A stretch of DNA of 64,000 nt, from the NCBI GenBank assembly GCA_018524725.1, contig JAEUWP010000026.1:1-64000 (forward strand), written 5' to 3'. The notes under the pieces are model-generated. The model worked only from the letters and a program-made list of their open reading frames with translations. It was not told the DNA's origin and did no database searches. Shown one piece after another: positions 59,571 through 64,000 of this stretch (position 1 is the first letter of the stretch; each line of letters starts with the position of its first letter). A program made the position numbers and the translations under genes. Source of the stretch: Podaxis mareebaensis (Eukaryota > Basidiomycota > Agaricomycetes > Agaricales > Agaricaceae).

Positions 59571-62500
59571 TTAGGCCTCAAGCTGTTCAACCCGCCACAC
59601 CTTGATGACACCTGCCCGATCGCCACTAACAATGCCCCCCCTAAATGGCGAATCAATGGTTGTTAGCACAGTGATGACGTCCTGGTGGTTTTTCAATAGG
59701 TTTTGTTGATTATATGTTATCAGCGATATCCGCTGTGCCGGACGATTGCTATGGACGCCACTTGGGGTCGGTGGGCAGGTCTCAACATACACTGAGGCAG
59801 TCCCACTGGTGAGACTACTGTAGGATAGTTAGCATCGACCCACGTATATGCAAAAAGGATTCAATACCTGTACGCTGGCCGCTCTTGCTCCGATTCCAAG
59901 CCGCTCAGGACCGCAGTCTTCTCTATCTTTCCCATGTCCCAGAATCTAATCTTTCTATCCTCGGATCCTGTGATCATGAATCCTTTGCCACCACTCCTCG
60001 ACGGATTCGAATCTACCATCAGATCATTGAATTCCGACCTCTGCGCCATGGAATGTCCACCGAAATCCAATCCAACCACCATGGAGCGGACGTCAGGAGC
60101 AGGCGAAGGCAACATCTCAGCCTTACTTGTCCCAGGAAATCCGCCAGGTAATCGCCTTTCGGACCCGTCACCCAATCCACTCTGATTTTGTGTCTGCCTT
60201 GCGCGAACCAAGGCTGCAATAGCGGCTGCAGGGGTCATGTCTGCACTCGTTCCAACTATTTCCTGTGATTCTGGTAATGGATCTGACGTAGCTCCAGTCC
60301 TAGTCACGAAGGTCTCCACCAGCACGGACTTTTCAATGTCCCAGACTTCCACCAAGTTCGTCGTCTTACGATCAGATGAGGTCTTCCTCGAGGTTTCGAC
60401 TGCGACCATGATCCACTTCCCCCGCCCTTTTGCAGGGTGGACAACGCACTGGTGAACGCGAGTTGATCGGCCAGACGTGGATGCGGATACGCCAACGTGC
60501 CAGCTCTTGAGCATCAATCCGAATCTCTTGTCCCACAGCGTCAAGATGCCAGTTGATGTCCCCACAATGATCCACGTCTTTTTACGGTCAAGGCAGATGC
60601 ACGTAATAGGTCCATATTGTCGTGGATTCTCCATTCTATGCAATACGCGCATGGTTCGCAGGTCTAAGATGATAATGTTGGAATGAGTCGTCCCGAGGAT
60701 CAGATTTGATGCGGAATCTGGTCGCATCTATTGCGTCAGCGTTCGTCTTCGAAAGCAACAGCATTCACTTACCAGAGTCATAATGAGTCATGCAAGTAAC
60801 ATATTCTCCGGGGTTATCAACTCTATACTCTCTCACAACCTGTAACTTGCCATATTTCGGCAAGGCGCCGCTCTGAGTCACATGCACTCTCACAACATGG
60901 ACACTCCCGTCGTCCGCCGCACTTGCGAAAGAGTGTGTTCCTTCCAACATACAAACACACTTCACACGCGCATGGTGTTGTCCATATGTATGTCTCGGTT
61001 TACTTGTCACATTCCTCTCCAGTCTTGCCGTATCCCAAATCTTGACAGTTTTGTCATCTGACGCCGAAATGAAGAACATATGGTCAGGAGAGACGGCGAG
61101 AGCAGTAATGGCTTCGGAGTGGGATGTGAGGTTGGCGATGAGACTGGCTTCGGTGCGTCGACTTGACCCTTCACGGGACGTGAATGTGTGTCGTACGGCG
61201 CCTCTTCTTCGTATAGGACCTTCATGAGCCTTTGGCCCGAAGTCATTCTGCAGTTCGCGGTTATTGTCAAGATACAGATTCTCCAGCAAGTGACTGATTC
61301 CGGGATCTTGGCCATCTACGATCGATCCAAGTCAGGTAAATCATTGACGCAAGGGTACTTATTGACATACCGTAGGTGGATATGGGCTGTATTGAAGGAA
61401 GCCTCGATCTATGCGGCCTGGTAACCGTCGAAACGGACACAGGTGAAGACCTGCCAGATCTCTCTGGAGAACCTTCGGAGTCTCTCATAAGCTTAGAGTG
61501 TGCCTCCAATAAGCCGACAGCGTTCATCTTGCTTGACCCAACAGCAGGCGCAGCCTTCGCACCGTCCATTATAACGCTTCCGCCAATTTGCAACCGGCTT
61601 AGAGGCCTGAACGAAGTGGAGTTTGTCGTAGAGACCACACTCTCCGTTGGACTTCCAGGTCGTTCAATTGCTGATGCAACAAAGGGTGCCACGGGTGTGG
61701 AAGGGGTTGGTAACGGTATTGCAGCTGAGGCAACGGAGGCGGGTGGGGATGGTATGGTGGATGGCACTGAGACAAGGGGAGAGCTGGAGGCTGGAACAGG
61801 TGACAAAGCACCCTTGGGTTCCTTTGGAGAATGTGTATGTCCATGACCCAGGGCCAAAGATGAAGCTGATCCATTAATAGTCGCCAAGCGCCTCTTCAGG
61901 TCTTCAAAAGGCGCCCCGGTGCTGCTGGTTGTGCTGCCAACTTCCGCGCTCGACAATCGACTTAATTTCGGAGGGCTCATCATCAACGTCCGACTCGAGG
62001 ATTTATGTGATCCAGATGTAGCGGTAGTCACGATAGACAGCCTGGATGGACGAGGCACATATTCGGACATGCTGCTGCGAGCCCTGAGGAAGACGGTTTG
62101 TGGAACGACTCCGAGCTTCTGCAGCTCAACGTCACCAATGATCTTGAGACTCTTCCCACCATCTGGTTCAGAACTAAGCCGGGAAGAGAAACTGGACATG
62201 AACAAGTCATCAGGAGGTTGGCAAAGTCAAGGGTAGGTCATCCATACCTAGACGTTGCGTTTGCAAGCTTTGAAATATACTCCCGCATTGCCATGAGCTT
62301 GATCTCGTCACTTGGAGTCATTCCAAGCTGTTGCAGCTTCCCGAGCTGGGCTTCATCCCTTGTACAAATCTCAGTATGCATGTGTGTACACCAAAAGACG
62401 TCAAACACTCACTCTTCAGACTTCAACTTGGAGATTGATCCAGAACCCTTTCGCAGAGACACAACACTTTCCCTCGGGGACTCAGTTTTGCTGGTCTTTC

Positions 62501-64000
62501 TTGGGCCTCTCCAGAAGCCTGTCTTGTCGCCTTTCATAGCCCATTGAACGGATGCATCAATAATCTGTCTTGGAAGCTGCGGAAAATAGCGTGAGCTGGG
62601 GAGAAAGTGGTCAGGTTACATGACATACTGGATTCTTCATGGCCGTCAACAAGCTTCGCTCATCGATGACCGCGACATCTGACTTCAAGAAATGCTTCAA
62701 CGAAGGATAGAGGATACACCAAACATCCGTCGGCGGTAGGTGTTGGGCAGCGGAGGTAATAAATGACGTGGCACCTGGAATAACGTTCAGGATGGTTGCA
62801 CAGGTTTTCTCCGTGACAGAGAATGAACGAACCTTGTCGTATCCACACGTTAGGATGATACAAAAATCCAAGCGTGGCGCTCATCAATTCCCATATCCGC
62901 ATCTTTTGGAACAGGCCGAGTTCACATAAACTCGTGAGTGCAGCTAGCACTCTCGCAACAACCGTTTCTTCAACATCTAGCTCGCATGTCAATCACGAAC
63001 CCCTTTTATATACGTGAAAAGAGACATACCAGACAAAGCCTGAATCATCAACGGCAGGATGTAGTCCTCCAAGCTCCGACCACCAGCACATGCAGCCACA
63101 TCTACGATACTATCAAAGAATGCGTACCGCAGCAGCCAGTCTCGGTCGTTCAGATACGTGATCATGTGGCTCAAGAGTACATCGTTGGTTCTCTGTCGAC
63201 CGAGAAATATACAAAGGGAGGAGATATCGCGGAGAACAGCACGTTTGACGACGCTCGAGGGATCTATTAGAAGGGCGGAAAGATGTTCTTGAATGTGTGC
63301 TTGGAGTTCTTGCATGCTTGCATCGTATGACACCTAGCAGTGTGGTTAAGTCCAACAAAGTAACTCGAAAGGTCATCATCGACTTACCTCAAAATGTCCA
63401 TTCTCGGAGTCATGTGTATCAGGTGATAACACGAAGGTTCCGTGGGCTTTCAGGGCCTGTCCCATTTCGAGGTATCGTACCGCCGTGTCCGCAAGTTGGA
63501 CAATACATTGTGCGTATGTACAGCGTACCAGAACTTCGGGGTCTTGTACAAGATGTCGGATATTAGGAATGATGTACTCAGGAAAGATGGCGGCGTTTGA
63601 GGGCGTGATTACTGTCACCAACATAAGCTAGTTTCGGTGAGTACATTGCGACTACTCAAGATTGCGTCGAACTCACCACTTGTATTAGTGTTCTCAGCGA
63701 AGCTGCGCGAACAAGCGCAGATTCGTCATGAAGGAGGTCCACAATGCAGGGAATCATGCGGTCTAATTTGGCTTCATCCGTGAGGTGACAAGATAGCGCA
63801 AGAAAGACATCTAGCGCCCGGATTTTGGAACTGGGGAGGGAACAGTTCCTAATATTCGCGGTTACGAGTGCAAGAAGGATAAGGGCAGGCCCGTCTAGGA
63901 CGTGTTAGCTGATGAGGACCCAGAGTTGGTCGAACAATCACCTTCAAGAGCAGCACGCCTTCCACCGGGTAGGGTGTGGAGTTTGGAGTCACGGTTGGGT
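59571..64000 (-). CDS. VPS15: VPS15, regulatory kinase subunit of Vps34 PI3-kinase (partial)
   Basis: The C-terminal two thirds of Vps15 (PIK3R4/p150), the scaffold that activates the Vps34 lipid kinase in autophagy and endosomal sorting. The 5' part with the protein-kinase domain lies beyond the right edge. Read right to left, HEAT repeats come first (IIPNIRHLVQDPEVLVRCTY, VVKRAVLRDISSLCIFLGR, MITYLNDRDWLLRYAFFDSI, VARVLAALTSLCELGLF). Then comes a Ser/Pro-rich linker (about 62.1-61.4 kb), then a WD40 propeller (HSEAITALAVSPDHMFFISA, SDDKTVKIWDTARLE, SEDRKIRFWDMGKIE, GDRAGVIKVWRVEQLEA) ending at the TAG at 59571-59573. Domain order and the C-terminal WD40 match the family. Many short introns interrupt it. 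Confidence 0.93.

Overview
The window is nuclear DNA of a filamentous basidiomycete, most likely an Agaricomycete. Nearly every gene is cut by many introns of about 47-67 nt, intergenic spacers are short where genes cluster, and the proteins are typical housekeeping proteins of this group. I rebuilt most genes exon by exon. A model was trusted when splice phases agreed at every junction, the total length was a multiple of three, and the family motifs fell in order.

Layout. 1-5.6 kb is repeat territory: the 3' part of a decayed non-LTR retrotransposon with its poly(A) tail, a broken hypothetical gene, and a cluster of eight short repeats. From 6.8 to 27.4 kb lies a gene-dense stretch: QCR8 (respiratory complex III) divergent from OST4 (oligosaccharyltransferase mini-subunit), an AAA-type P-loop ATPase, a SMUBP2/Hcs1-type DNA helicase divergent from an M20 amidohydrolase, a complete Argonaute, a possible Rrn9-like protein, the 25-residue ribosomal protein eL41, and the RSC7/Npl6 chromatin-remodelling subunit. 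From 28.7 to 40.7 kb a single giant minus-strand gene encodes a PH-domain protein of well over 3000 residues with low-complexity repeats, SR-like Arg/Ser blocks and C-terminal coiled coil; its 3' end is duplicated downstream. From 41.3 to 44.2 kb come RBX1 (cullin RING subunit), tubulin cofactor C and a small cysteine-rich protein. 44.2-48.6 kb and 55.5-59.5 kb hold no gene I can support. Between and after them are a small heat-shock protein, CSTF2/Rna15 (mRNA 3'-end processing), threonyl-tRNA synthetase with a possible mitochondrial N-terminal extension, and the C-terminal two thirds of VPS15, which runs off the right edge.

There is no operon or pathway cluster; the genes are ordinary eukaryotic neighbours, several in divergent pairs that may share promoters. 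The most unusual signal is in splicing. At least six introns, four of them in the helicase gene, can only be removed in frame from a GC donor, and one intron of the giant gene appears to end in TG instead of AG. Other notable points are an Argonaute with an intact slicer tetrad, micro-exons (11 nt in QCR8, 16 nt in the amidohydrolase, a 5-nt terminal coding exon in RPL41), and the tandem duplication of the 3' end of the giant gene. I did not find a convincing undescribed multi-gene system.
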